Source: Candidatus Omnitrophota bacterium (GTDB taxonomy: Bacteria > Omnitrophota > Gorgyraeia > S143-82). Taken from it: DNA of 33,067 bases. The position numbers and the translations under genes are program-made. The first letter of the stretch is position 1, and every line of letters starts with the position of its first letter. Where the stretch lies: contig WGAY01000027.1 of NCBI GenBank assembly GCA_015494585.1, forward strand, positions 1-33,067. The letters run 5' to 3'. The notes under the pieces are model-generated. The model ran no database searches. It had not been told where the DNA came from and saw only the letters and a program-made list of their open reading frames with translations. Positions 18,471 through 27,252 of this stretch are shown piece by piece.

Positions 18471-19422
18471 GTATTATCTCCCTTATGCTCCTTATGATTA
18501 ATAATGAGGGATAGGTAAGAAATAACAAGATGGCCGTGGCTATAATCTTTTTGGTTATGAGAGGGATGCCGCGTATGTTTTTTCGGTATGTTATGGCGAT
18601 TAGAGATGCTAGAAATAGTATGCTTATGGGGTTTAGCAAGAGCTGAGTTAGGGTTTTGATAATATCTATTAATGCCTTTGATAGATTGAAGTGGACTGGA
18701 TTGTGAAATAATCCGGCATAGTTTGAGATATTTATGTATATCTGGGGATAGATTGTCCTGTATTTGGTAATGCAAAAGGCCTCGTATAGGGCTGGAATTG
18801 TGAGAGACGACACTATGAATCCTATGCGTTTTGCCCTGTCTGTTAATAGAAGGCCGATGAGTATGGCTGGAAAGAAATACGGCGGCCGTGTGAGGAATAT
18901 GAGGCCGATTATTATTGCGGCTATATAGGATTTCTTTGAGGATGGATTAGGGGATTGGGAGATGAGTATATATATCGTTAGATTTATCAAAAAAAGACCT
19001 AACGATTCTGTCCAGGGATAGGTGCTGATTAATAGCATTGGCATACTAGTATATGCCAGCATGACGGCTGTCAGCGCCCAGCCTATAGCTATTGTTTCTT
19101 TTGCTATCCGAAACAGTAGGATGGCCGAGGCTATTACTATGCTTGCGTTGAATACAGATATGGCCTTGAGTCCTCCTATAGAAAGAATTAGACCTGCAAT
19201 TATTGGCCATAATGGCGGGATATATGGCAGAGACGGCATGCATCTGTCAGGTGTTGCCTGGTAGATGTCAAAGCAGAGGACAGGTCTTTTCTCCAGTATG
19301 AGGTGTTTGCCGGCATCTATGTACAGATTGGAGTCTGCCGTAGTGAAAGTACTCAGGGCCGGGATTATGTATATTGCGCTTAGCAAGATGATAATGATTG
19401 CTTCTGCTGCATACTGTTTCAT
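18454..19422 (-). CDS. Multi-TM membrane protein, GT39/ArnT-like glycosyltransferase family (N-terminal part)
   Basis: 322 aa polytopic; TTADSNLYIDAGKHLILEKRPVLCFDIY...; FLTRPPYFFPAILIGLLL; resembles GT-C membrane glycosyltransferases. Confidence 0.65.
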   Translation of the reverse strand: MKQYAAEAIIIILLSAIYIIPALSTFTTADSNLYIDAGKHLILEKRPVLCFDIYQATPDRCMPSLPYIPPLWPIIAGLILSIGGLKAISVFNASIVIASAILLFRIAKETIAIGWALTAVMLAYTSMPMLLISTYPWTESLGLFLINLTIYILISQSPNPSSKKSYIAAIIIGLIFLTRPPYFFPAILIGLLLTDRAKRIGFIVSSLTIPALYEAFCITKYRTIYPQIYINISNYAGLFHNPVHFNLSKALIDIIKTLTQLLLNPISILFLASLIAITYRKNIRGIPLITKKIIATAILLFLTYPSLLIIRSIREIIHAIAH

Positions 19423-19454
19423 GACAACACGATTATATCTTATAATGCTTATAT

Positions 19455-20555
19455 ATGGGAAATGATTTGTCTATATACCTGCACATACCATTTTGCCGGA
19501 GCAAGTGTCCGTATTGTAATTTTTATTCATTGGAGTCTCCTGTAAATCCTAAATTATGGGACAATTATAAAGCAGCAGTTTTGAGGCAATTAGGGACCCT
19601 TATTTCTAGATTTAGACTGGCCCACAGAACAGTAACCAGCCTCTATATAGGAGGTGGCACACCCTCGGTTGTAGGTGCGGAGTTACTGAGATCACTCATA
19701 GAAGGCATTGATAGATATTTAGGCCTTGATATGGTTGAAGAGGTTACAATTGAATTGAATCCTGCAGATGTCAGGCCAAATCTGCTAAGACAATATCGAG
19801 ATTTTGGTGTGACACGGGTGAGTCTGGGGGTGCAGTCATTTAATGAAAAGAAGCTTACCCTCTTGGGAAGGCGGCATAATGCAAGGGAGGCCCTGGCATC
19901 TATAAATATATGCAGGGATGTCTTCGGAGATAATATATCTATCGACCTCATATTTGGCCTGCCAGGGGAAGATTTGTCTATATGGAAGACCGATCTTGAT
20001 GTGGCCCTTTCGCTGAAGGTTAACCATATCTCATTATATTCCCTTAGTATCGAGGAAGGTACACCATTCTATCAGAAATATAGAGGCTTTGAAAACGACT
20101 GGACCTCTGCTCAGATGTATGTACTGGCAGATAGACTCCTTTCATCTGTTGGAATTAGGTGGTATGAGATAAGCAACTTTTCTCTTCCTGGTAGAGAGAG
20201 CTACCACAATTTAAGATATTGGCTTGGCGGTGACTTTATAGGGCTCGGTCCATCGGCCTGGTCTTATGTGGATGGCGTTCGATTTTCTGTGAGGCCGGAT
20301 TTGAACGCCTTTCTGAAATTCAAGATGGAATACGAAAAGGATATCCTGCCGGCCTCAAGACGCCTGAAAGAGGAGAAAGTCTTACAATTGAGGACCAGAT
20401 ATGGGATAGATAAAGAGTGTATACCTGATGGCTGGGTGGATAGGATAATGGATTTTGTTAAAATGCGCTGGATAGAGGAAATAGATAACAAATATGTATT
20501 GACTCTCCAAGGAAGGCTCTTTGCCGATGAGATAGCTACTAATCTAATATATTGA
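19455..20555 (+). CDS. hemW: Radical SAM heme chaperone HemW-like protein
   Basis: LSIYLHIPFCRSKCPYCNFYS, SLYIGGGTPSV, VTIELNPADV, VSLGVQSFNEKKLTLLGRRH, ISIDLIFGLPGE. Confidence 0.93.
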   Translation: MGNDLSIYLHIPFCRSKCPYCNFYSLESPVNPKLWDNYKAAVLRQLGTLISRFRLAHRTVTSLYIGGGTPSVVGAELLRSLIEGIDRYLGLDMVEEVTIELNPADVRPNLLRQYRDFGVTRVSLGVQSFNEKKLTLLGRRHNAREALASINICRDVFGDNISIDLIFGLPGEDLSIWKTDLDVALSLKVNHISLYSLSIEEGTPFYQKYRGFENDWTSAQMYVLADRLLSSVGIRWYEISNFSLPGRESYHNLRYWLGGDFIGLGPSAWSYVDGVRFSVRPDLNAFLKFKMEYEKDILPASRRLKEEKVLQLRTRYGIDKECIPDGWVDRIMDFVKMRWIEEIDNKYVLTLQGRLFADEIATNLIY

Positions 20556-20575
20556 TAACCAATAAGTTAACCTAA

Positions 20576-20669
20576 GTGAGACTAAATCTTCCAGGAAAAA
20601 TCAGTCTCATTATGTGAGACTAAATTTTCCTGAAAGAATCAGTCTCATTATGAAGAATTTGTCTCATTT
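20576..20669. repeat. Tandem near-palindromic 38-nt repeat (two full copies plus a truncated third)
   Basis: GTGAGACTAAATCTTCCAGGAAAAATCAGTCTCATTAT (20576-20613) and GTGAGACTAAATTTTCCTGAAAGAATCAGTCTCATTAT (20614-20651), 34/38 identical; partial GAAGAATTTGTCTCATTT (20652-20669). Confidence 0.9.
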
Positions 20670-20720
20670 GGTGAAAAAAGGGGGAGGGGAGGATGGGATG
20701 GTGTGTTAAAATAATAAGCT

Positions 20721-21314
20721 ATGGATAGATATGTATTTTGTGTAACTACGTCCTCTTACCCTGGTTTTGCCTGTTTCAGGAGGAGTGGGGTGTTATTTGA
20801 ATGGCGGTCAGAGTCTGTCCGTTCTCAGGAGATGCTTCCTTGCCTGTATGATTATTTGAAGGCAGAGGGAATTGGTATTGGAGATATTGGCTCTATTATT
20901 GTAGATATAGGGCCGGGCTCGTTCACTGGTTTGAGGATAGGGCTTGCTGCGGTGAAGGCCTGGGGGTATGCGTTTAGGGATATAGATATCTATGGGGTTT
21001 CCTGTCTGGATGTGGTCGCCTGGGATGTGTTGTCTAGGGAAGGGAGAGAGGAGATTGTTGTGGTAAGGGATGCGGGCAGGGGTAATGTCTATACTGGTAG
21101 ATATACGATTGGCCCTTCAGGCTTGGCGAGGGAGTATGGGCTTGTTCCTGTGGATGAATTGCATAGGTGGACAAGGAATATGAGGATTATCAAATTTTCT
21201 CCTCCGTTACCTGGGATGTTCAACCTGCCTCAAAAGTGGTTGAAGAAGATAGATGTGTTTGAGTTAAGACCTCTATATCTCTATCCTGATGATTGCTCAG
21301 TATCGAAAAAATAG
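20721..21314 (+). CDS. tsaB: tRNA threonylcarbamoyladenosine biosynthesis protein TsaB
   Basis: 197 aa; GIGIGDIGSIIVDIGPGSFTGLRIGLAAVKAWGYAF; VVVRDAGRGNVYTGRY. Confidence 0.9.
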   Translation: MDRYVFCVTTSSYPGFACFRRSGVLFEWRSESVRSQEMLPCLYDYLKAEGIGIGDIGSIIVDIGPGSFTGLRIGLAAVKAWGYAFRDIDIYGVSCLDVVAWDVLSREGREEIVVVRDAGRGNVYTGRYTIGPSGLAREYGLVPVDELHRWTRNMRIIKFSPPLPGMFNLPQKWLKKIDVFELRPLYLYPDDCSVSKK

Positions 21315-23079
21315 GCCGTTTTTCTGGACGGCGCTGATGTTATTGTTGTCTGTTTATGTTGGCCATTTTCTGTATATATGGGTTCACGATTATATAAGGA
21401 TATTTCCCTACTCTGATGCCCAATTTTACTGGGATTGGGCAAGGCAGATCTGTCAGGGGCGGTTTTCTGCACCGTTTCTGGGACTGCCTGGCTATGCCTT
21501 TTTTCTGGCGGCAATATATAGGTTCACCCATTCTATTGAATTTGTGGTATTTCTGCAGTATTTGATGAATGTTGCCTCTGGGATGCTTTTATTTTTATCT
21601 ATATCTTTCTTGCTGGGTAGATATAAGGTGCGTTATCCAGGTCTATATGGGCTCCTCGGGGTGGCGCTATATCTCCTTTATACGCCGTTTATTATGTATG
21701 CCTCGATATTGTCCCCTGAATCTTTTGCGGTATTTTTGTTTTCTGCCCTTGTCTATGTATTTGTGGGATTAAGTAATGCTAGGAGGTTGGGTTATGCGGT
21801 GTTATGTGGGCTTCTCTCTGGCATACTTGTAATAACCCGGCCTGTCTTTGGCTTCTGGGCAGCGGTTATGTCTGTGTATGTGCCTTTGAGGATATTGAAG
21901 GGGTATTGGCTGAGAAGGGCGCTTTGGGGTCTGGTTTATCTTTTATGTTTGATGATTCCGATCGTGATGGTACTGGTGATTAACTTCCGAGCAAGCGGCA
22001 GGTGGATTATATCCGCCCATACAGGTATAAACTTTTATATCGGCAATGGTCCGATTGCAACGGGTATTTTCTATACGGGTGGAAGGTTCAGGCCTACTCA
22101 GTCGGGTATAATAGAGGATGCGCGGATTGTTGCCTCTAAGATTAAAGGGCGGCCGTTAAGTGATGTCGAGGCATCTGAGTTCTGGACGGCTAAGACGATG
22201 GAGTATATTGTTCAGCACCCTTTTAGGTTTTTGAGGATGCTTGGGTTTAAGGCCTTGCTGCTTTTCAACGGCACCGAGTATCACGATGCAAACTGGCAGT
22301 CGATGAATATAAGGATATTGCCGTTCTTGAGTTTTGCATTTATTTTTCCATTGGCGCTTCTGTCTCTATGGCTTACGCGCAGGTATCCGGAAATAGGTAT
22401 ATTCAGGCTTGCATTGGTGCTTGGTTTTCTGGCCACGATTCTGGTGTTTATCAATACCCGATATAAGATGATGGTGGTTCTGCCGGCTATATATCTGTTT
22501 GTGTTTGGATTGTGGCAGCTTATAGAGAGTATAAGGAGGCGTGAATATCTGTTTGTGTCTTTGTATGTTCTGATAGTGGCGGGGCTTTTTGTCCTTGGCA
22601 GGCATTGTTGGATTCCTGTGGAAAAAAGCAAAATTGCTGTGAAATTTAATAATGCTATGGAGTTATTAGAAGGGGGACGATTAAATGAATCAAAGCAGCT
22701 GTTAGAGGAAGTACTGAGACAAAGTCCCCGTGATTATCTGTCCTGGTTTGCTCTGGGTAATATCTTTTATCGAGAGGGGAATCTGGATGAGGCCAAGAGG
22801 TGTTATCTGAATTCATTGAGGATAAATCCGTTGTATGCAGATGCCTTATTTAATCTCGGGATAATATGCTTGGATAGGGGGCTGTTTAGGGAGGCAGAAG
22901 ATGCGTTTATCCAGTTGTATCAGGTCTCACCGTTTAAGGCGGATGTCGTGTATAATCTTATGCGGGCAGAGCTGGGACTGGGCAAGTGCAGGGCGGCAAG
23001 GAATCTTGCCAGGCAGATTATCAAGATAAAACCAGAGGCAGAGGGTGATGTAGAAGTGATGCTTAAAGATTGCGATTAA
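21289..23079 (+). CDS. GT39-like polytopic membrane protein with C-terminal TPR domain
   Basis: SDAQFYWDWARQICQGRFSAPFLGLPGYAFFLAAIYRF; many TMs; GNIFYREGNLDEAKRCYLNSLRINPLYADALFNLGIICLDRGLFREAEDAF TPRs. Confidence 0.82.
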   Translation: MIAQYRKNRPFFWTALMLLLSVYVGHFLYIWVHDYIRIFPYSDAQFYWDWARQICQGRFSAPFLGLPGYAFFLAAIYRFTHSIEFVVFLQYLMNVASGMLLFLSISFLLGRYKVRYPGLYGLLGVALYLLYTPFIMYASILSPESFAVFLFSALVYVFVGLSNARRLGYAVLCGLLSGILVITRPVFGFWAAVMSVYVPLRILKGYWLRRALWGLVYLLCLMIPIVMVLVINFRASGRWIISAHTGINFYIGNGPIATGIFYTGGRFRPTQSGIIEDARIVASKIKGRPLSDVEASEFWTAKTMEYIVQHPFRFLRMLGFKALLLFNGTEYHDANWQSMNIRILPFLSFAFIFPLALLSLWLTRRYPEIGIFRLALVLGFLATILVFINTRYKMMVVLPAIYLFVFGLWQLIESIRRREYLFVSLYVLIVAGLFVLGRHCWIPVEKSKIAVKFNNAMELLEGGRLNESKQLLEEVLRQSPRDYLSWFALGNIFYREGNLDEAKRCYLNSLRINPLYADALFNLGIICLDRGLFREAEDAFIQLYQVSPFKADVVYNLMRAELGLGKCRAARNLARQIIKIKPEAEGDVEVMLKDCD

Positions 23080-23084
23080 AGTAT

Positions 23085-24326
23085 ATGGCAGGCAGGTTCT
23101 ATATAAAGACATTTGGGTGTAAGGTAAATCAGTACGAGTCTCAGTTGATAAGGGAGGCCCTGCTTATGAGTGGGTGGCAGGAGACAATCTCTCCTGAGTT
23201 GGCAGACCTTTGCATAGTAAATGGTTGTGCTGTCACATTAAGGGCAGAGGGTAAATCTATCGATGAGTGTCGCGGGGTTGTGCGCAATAAAAAAAGGGAT
23301 GCAGATGTTGTTCTGACTGGTTGTGCGGCCAGCAGCATTGAGAGAACCAAGAAGCGGGATAGGTTAGAGGGGAGGGTGTGTATTGTTCCACAGGCAGAAA
23401 AGGAGAGGATATTCGAGAAATTGGGCGTGGGCGCACGTCTTCCAGATGGTATTAGTAACCTATACGGGCACACGCGGGCCTTTGTCAAGCTGCAGGATGG
23501 ATGTAATATGGGCTGTTCCTATTGTTACATACCAGCCCTGCGTGGTCCTGCCAGGTTGAGGCCGGAGAGTCAGATAAGGGCCGAGATTATCAGTCTTGCC
23601 AAGGCTGGGTATAGGGAGATTGTGTTTACCGGGATATGCCTTGGCTGGGGCTCTCAGGATATAGCAGGCCTTGCTGAGTTTGCGGTGAGGGAGGCAGGGA
23701 TATCGCGGGTGAGGCTTAGTTCGATTGAACCGTTTTTTGTAACGGATAGGATTATTTCTGCTATAAAGGATGGTTATATCTGTCCCCATCTTCACATTCC
23801 CTTCCAGTCGGGTTCAGATAGTGTATTGAGGCGCATGAATAGGAATTATACACAGGGTTTTTATATTAATCTGGTTGAGAGGCTGCGCGGGGCTATCCCT
23901 GATATTGCGATAAGTACGGATATTATGGTGGGCTTCCCCGGGGAGACGGAGGAGGAGTTTAGAGAAACCGTTAAATTCTTGGAGAAAGTAAGGCCTATGC
24001 GCATCCACGTATTCCCGTATAGCCGCCGTCCAAATACAGTAGCAGCGGCTATGCCAGGGCAGGTCTCTTATAGGTTGAAAAAAGAGCGCCTGAGGGTGGT
24101 TTCGGAGTTATCAAAGAGCTTGGCGCGTAGTTATATAGAGGGGTTTATCGGGCGGGAGGTTGAGGTGATATTTGAAGAGGAAGTGGGTGGTTGCTGGCAT
24201 GGCTTTTCTGAGTATTATATAGATGTTGGAGTTAGGTCTCGGGATAATTTAAAGGGTAGGCTTGCTAGGGTAAGGTTGGTTGATATCGATAGACATGGCA
24301 GGGTCTATGGAGAGGTATCGGATTAA
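23085..24326 (+). CDS. mtaB: tRNA t6A37 methylthiotransferase MtaB-like (radical SAM methylthiotransferase)
   Basis: FYIKTFGCKVNQYESQLIREAL, LQDGCNMGCSYCYIPALRGPARLRP, HLHIPFQSGSDSVLRRMNRNYT, STDIMVGFPGETEEEF. Confidence 0.9.
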   Translation: MAGRFYIKTFGCKVNQYESQLIREALLMSGWQETISPELADLCIVNGCAVTLRAEGKSIDECRGVVRNKKRDADVVLTGCAASSIERTKKRDRLEGRVCIVPQAEKERIFEKLGVGARLPDGISNLYGHTRAFVKLQDGCNMGCSYCYIPALRGPARLRPESQIRAEIISLAKAGYREIVFTGICLGWGSQDIAGLAEFAVREAGISRVRLSSIEPFFVTDRIISAIKDGYICPHLHIPFQSGSDSVLRRMNRNYTQGFYINLVERLRGAIPDIAISTDIMVGFPGETEEEFRETVKFLEKVRPMRIHVFPYSRRPNTVAAAMPGQVSYRLKKERLRVVSELSKSLARSYIEGFIGREVEVIFEEEVGGCWHGFSEYYIDVGVRSRDNLKGRLARVRLVDIDRHGRVYGEVSD

Positions 24327-25032
24327 TGCCTTTGTTGCCAGGGCTATGGGGATATCGCGGCGCAGGGCGGATGTCCTTCTGAAAAAAAAGGCAAAAGACT
24401 TTTATATTAATGGCAGGCTGTTTGATGGTAATCTCGGCCTGAAGGTTACCAGTGATGATGTGGTTGAGTTTCAAGGCAGACGATTGCGCCTGCCTTCGCC
24501 GGTATATGTAATCTTAAACAAGCCCAGGGGCTATGTTTCCAGTCTCTCAGATCCACATGCTAATAAGTTGGTGATAGATCTTTTGCCGCAAAGGCTGCGC
24601 AGGCTTAAGCCGGTCGGGCGATTGGATAAGGAGACCAGGGGCCTGCTTCTATTTACGGACAACAGCAGGATTATTCATCAGTTGCTTCATCCAAAGAAGG
24701 GTGTGGAGAAGGAGTATCTCGTTACCGTTCACGGTCGGATTGCCCCTTCAGAATTGGATCCTGTAATAAATGGAATGGATATGGAAGGCTACCACAGTCT
24801 ACCTGCCCAGGCGAGGATAGAGAGGGTATCTATTGAAGAGAGTGTTGTCAGGCTGATAATGATAGAGGGCAAGAAGCACCAGATAAGGGAAATGTTCGCA
24901 AGGATAGGTCATCCTGTGAAGGATCTGGTGAGAATAAGGTTTGGTCCGTTGCACCTTGGTAAATTGAAAGAGGGTAGCTGGCGTTATTTGACAGGGACGG
25001 AGATAAAACGCCTGTCTCGGATTGTACAGTAG
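24307..25032 (+). CDS. RsuA/RluB-type pseudouridine synthase with N-terminal S4 domain
   Basis: AMGISRRRADVLLKKKAKDFYINGR (S4); YVILNKPRGYVSS, PVGRLDKETRGLLLFTDN, EGKKHQIREMFARIGHPVKDLVRIRFGPL. Confidence 0.9.
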   Translation: MERYRINAFVARAMGISRRRADVLLKKKAKDFYINGRLFDGNLGLKVTSDDVVEFQGRRLRLPSPVYVILNKPRGYVSSLSDPHANKLVIDLLPQRLRRLKPVGRLDKETRGLLLFTDNSRIIHQLLHPKKGVEKEYLVTVHGRIAPSELDPVINGMDMEGYHSLPAQARIERVSIEESVVRLIMIEGKKHQIREMFARIGHPVKDLVRIRFGPLHLGKLKEGSWRYLTGTEIKRLSRIVQ

Positions 25033-25103
25033 GAACTTAAAACTGAGGATATAGGCGGAGATCAAAATATCAGTCAAAATCTTAGTAAAATAGGCTGAGT
25101 AGG

Positions 25104-25131
25104 TTGATTTTTAAGGAATTCCGGTTATACT
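25104..25131 (+). promoter_or_regulatory. Candidate sigma70-type promoter upstream of the fibre locus
   Basis: TTGATT (25104-25109) - N16 - TATACT (25126-25131), ~80 nt upstream of the TTG start at 25213. Confidence 0.4.
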
Positions 25132-25212
25132 TTGAGAGATATATAAAAAAATTTGTCTAATAGGTAAAAATATGATATATTAAAAATGTTTTAAAAATAA
25201 TGGAGGTGGGTA

Positions 25213-26421
25213 TTGGAGCTAAAACGGGCGGTATTAGCCGGATTTGGCCTGGCCCTGTGGACGACAGTAGGGCTTTGTAGCGCTGGATTGGTGGTCTCTC
25301 CTTCGAGTGTTTCGGTTTCCAGTGGTTCTGTAGGTGAGGTCAGTGTCAGGGTATCTGGGAACCAGGCCTATTATCTGGAGCAGTTTTTGTCTGCACCGCT
25401 GAGGGATTCTGATGGGCATATTCTTCAATCAGGAATACTGCAGTGTGTTGTGTCCTTATCCTCGCCGGCCGTAGGAGATGTTATCTGGCCTGCTGGAGAT
25501 GCGGTTACGACTATGCCGAAGCGTCTTTACATATCGGATAATAATGGACATAGCATTTCTCTTAAGTTGATTTATTCATTGAGTTTAGGTTCTAATATTA
25601 CGCCAGGCCACTATAGAGGAGAATTGATCTATCGGATTAAGGATGAGCAGGGTCGTGTACTTTCTGTGTACAGGCTTGCGCTACGAATTGTGGTGGAGGG
25701 GATCGGTTCGTCTAACAGGTCGTTGAGGCTCTTGGAGGGTAGGGTTTCGGGTGTCGAGTTGGTGATCGATTCGCCTGTTAGGCTGTTAGGAGAGGGAGAG
25801 TTACCGGCAATAGAGGTAAGATTTTTGAAGAATGGAGCTGTTTTCCTGCCATGGACACCCCTTAAAAATGGGATTGTCCTGAAGGAAGCGGGAAATTATA
25901 TTATGGAGGTAAGGCTTGCCTCTGATGTAATGGCTGGCAGTTATTCCGGTAGATTGGTTGCCTACGATATGCACGGGAAGGAGTCTTTTTCTGTTAATGT
26001 GTCTGCAGATATAGAGGAGAGATTTTCTCTGGATGTAAATGATGTGGTATTTGTAATGCGGCCCTCTGAGGATGGAGGACTTGTCTCATCTCCTGTGGAG
26101 ATTTCTATTTCCAATAATCTGGGTAGGGATTTTATGATTTATGGGAAGCTAAACGTGATATCACCTGAGTCCGCTAGGAGAAAATCGAGTGCTGATATTC
26201 GCCTTGAGGCAAAGGTGATGGTCTTCTGCAATGGTAAATGGAGGCAGTATAGGAGTTGGTCCCCTGTCTATATGATGAGGCAGGTGGTCTATGTATCTGA
26301 TGTGAGGCATTGCAACGCAAATAAATTAAAGGTGATTTATAGAATAAGTCCGAAGAACAAGAAAAAGATGCTGGCCGGTGAGTATGAGTTTAATGTCAGC
26401 TTTTATCTTATGCCTAAGTAA
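25213..26421 (+). CDS. Secreted three-domain beta-sandwich protein, putative fibre component/accessory subunit
   Basis: TTG start with SD GGAGGTGG; signal peptide; three segments each ending in a pilin-like strand: ITPGHYRGELIY..., VMAGSYSGRLVAY..., KMLAGEYEFNVSFYL. Confidence 0.6.
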   Translation: MELKRAVLAGFGLALWTTVGLCSAGLVVSPSSVSVSSGSVGEVSVRVSGNQAYYLEQFLSAPLRDSDGHILQSGILQCVVSLSSPAVGDVIWPAGDAVTTMPKRLYISDNNGHSISLKLIYSLSLGSNITPGHYRGELIYRIKDEQGRVLSVYRLALRIVVEGIGSSNRSLRLLEGRVSGVELVIDSPVRLLGEGELPAIEVRFLKNGAVFLPWTPLKNGIVLKEAGNYIMEVRLASDVMAGSYSGRLVAYDMHGKESFSVNVSADIEERFSLDVNDVVFVMRPSEDGGLVSSPVEISISNNLGRDFMIYGKLNVISPESARRKSSADIRLEAKVMVFCNGKWRQYRSWSPVYMMRQVVYVSDVRHCNANKLKVIYRISPKNKKKMLAGEYEFNVSFYLMPK

Positions 26422-26434
26422 AGGGGTAATTATT

Positions 26435-27229
26435 ATGAGGAAGGTATTGTTTTTGACGGTTATATTTGTTTTTGGTGTCCATTTTATGCTTTGGGCGGCC
26501 TTTGCCAGTATTGATAAGGTCAAGATACGCATAGAGGATCCTACGGGTAGTACGGCTTCGGGTATCATTACCTTGGAAAATAAGGAAGACAAGCCTATAG
26601 AGGTGAAGATATATCCAATGGAGTGGAGGTATGTTTCTCCTTATGATGGGTCTAAGGATTTTATGCCTCTGGGCAGTAGCTGTCCGGATATCGCTAATTG
26701 GTTCCAGGTTTATCCAGAATATGTCAGGCTTATGCCTGGCGAGAGGCAGAGTGTGCACTATAAACTCAATATCCCTGATAATCTAAAGAGACCATGTTAT
26801 CTGGTTATATTCTTTGAAACCGATCTTACGGGTAGCGGTTCGGTATCGGGCAAAAACAGGGTGGGGCTGCAGATATTTACTCGTATAGGTTCACTGTTAC
26901 TGGTTGAACCTTCTGATATTGTAGTCCGTTCGGCTGATGCGGTTTCTGTAACTATGTCTGCCGCAGATAGATTGACGGTGACCTTAAATAATAAAGGTAA
27001 TGCCGCCTTGATAGGTAGTGTAAGCGTATTTGTTATGGATAGAGATGGCAATATCCTGGCTCGCACAGAGAAAAAGGATATATATATGCCACCTCAAGCA
27101 AAGGGAGACGTAGAACTAAATATTATTGGTAGTGGTCTAGGTTTTAGTTCTGCTTATACTGCGCTTGTTACCATCCAACCAGAGGTAGGTCAGCCGATTA
27201 GTGTTGAACTGCCTATTTCTAGTGATTAG
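26435..27229 (+). CDS. PapD-like periplasmic pilus chaperone
   Basis: Signal peptide MRKVLFLTVIFVFGVHFMLWAAFA; SASGIITLENKEDKPIEVKIYPMEWRY...WFQVYPEYVRLMPGERQSVHYKLNIPDNLKRPCYLVIFFETD resembles PapD N-domain. ORF track starts at 26378; the internal ATG fits the signal peptide. Confidence 0.65.
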   Translation: MRKVLFLTVIFVFGVHFMLWAAFASIDKVKIRIEDPTGSTASGIITLENKEDKPIEVKIYPMEWRYVSPYDGSKDFMPLGSSCPDIANWFQVYPEYVRLMPGERQSVHYKLNIPDNLKRPCYLVIFFETDLTGSGSVSGKNRVGLQIFTRIGSLLLVEPSDIVVRSADAVSVTMSAADRLTVTLNNKGNAALIGSVSVFVMDRDGNILARTEKKDIYMPPQAKGDVELNIIGSGLGFSSAYTALVTIQPEVGQPISVELPISSD

Positions 27230-27252
27230 CTAATGTGTAAGGAGAGGTAGGT

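Noticed and set aside
20576-20669. Possible CRISPR mini-array
   Set aside because: The 38-nt units are directly contiguous with no spacers and no cas genes nearby.
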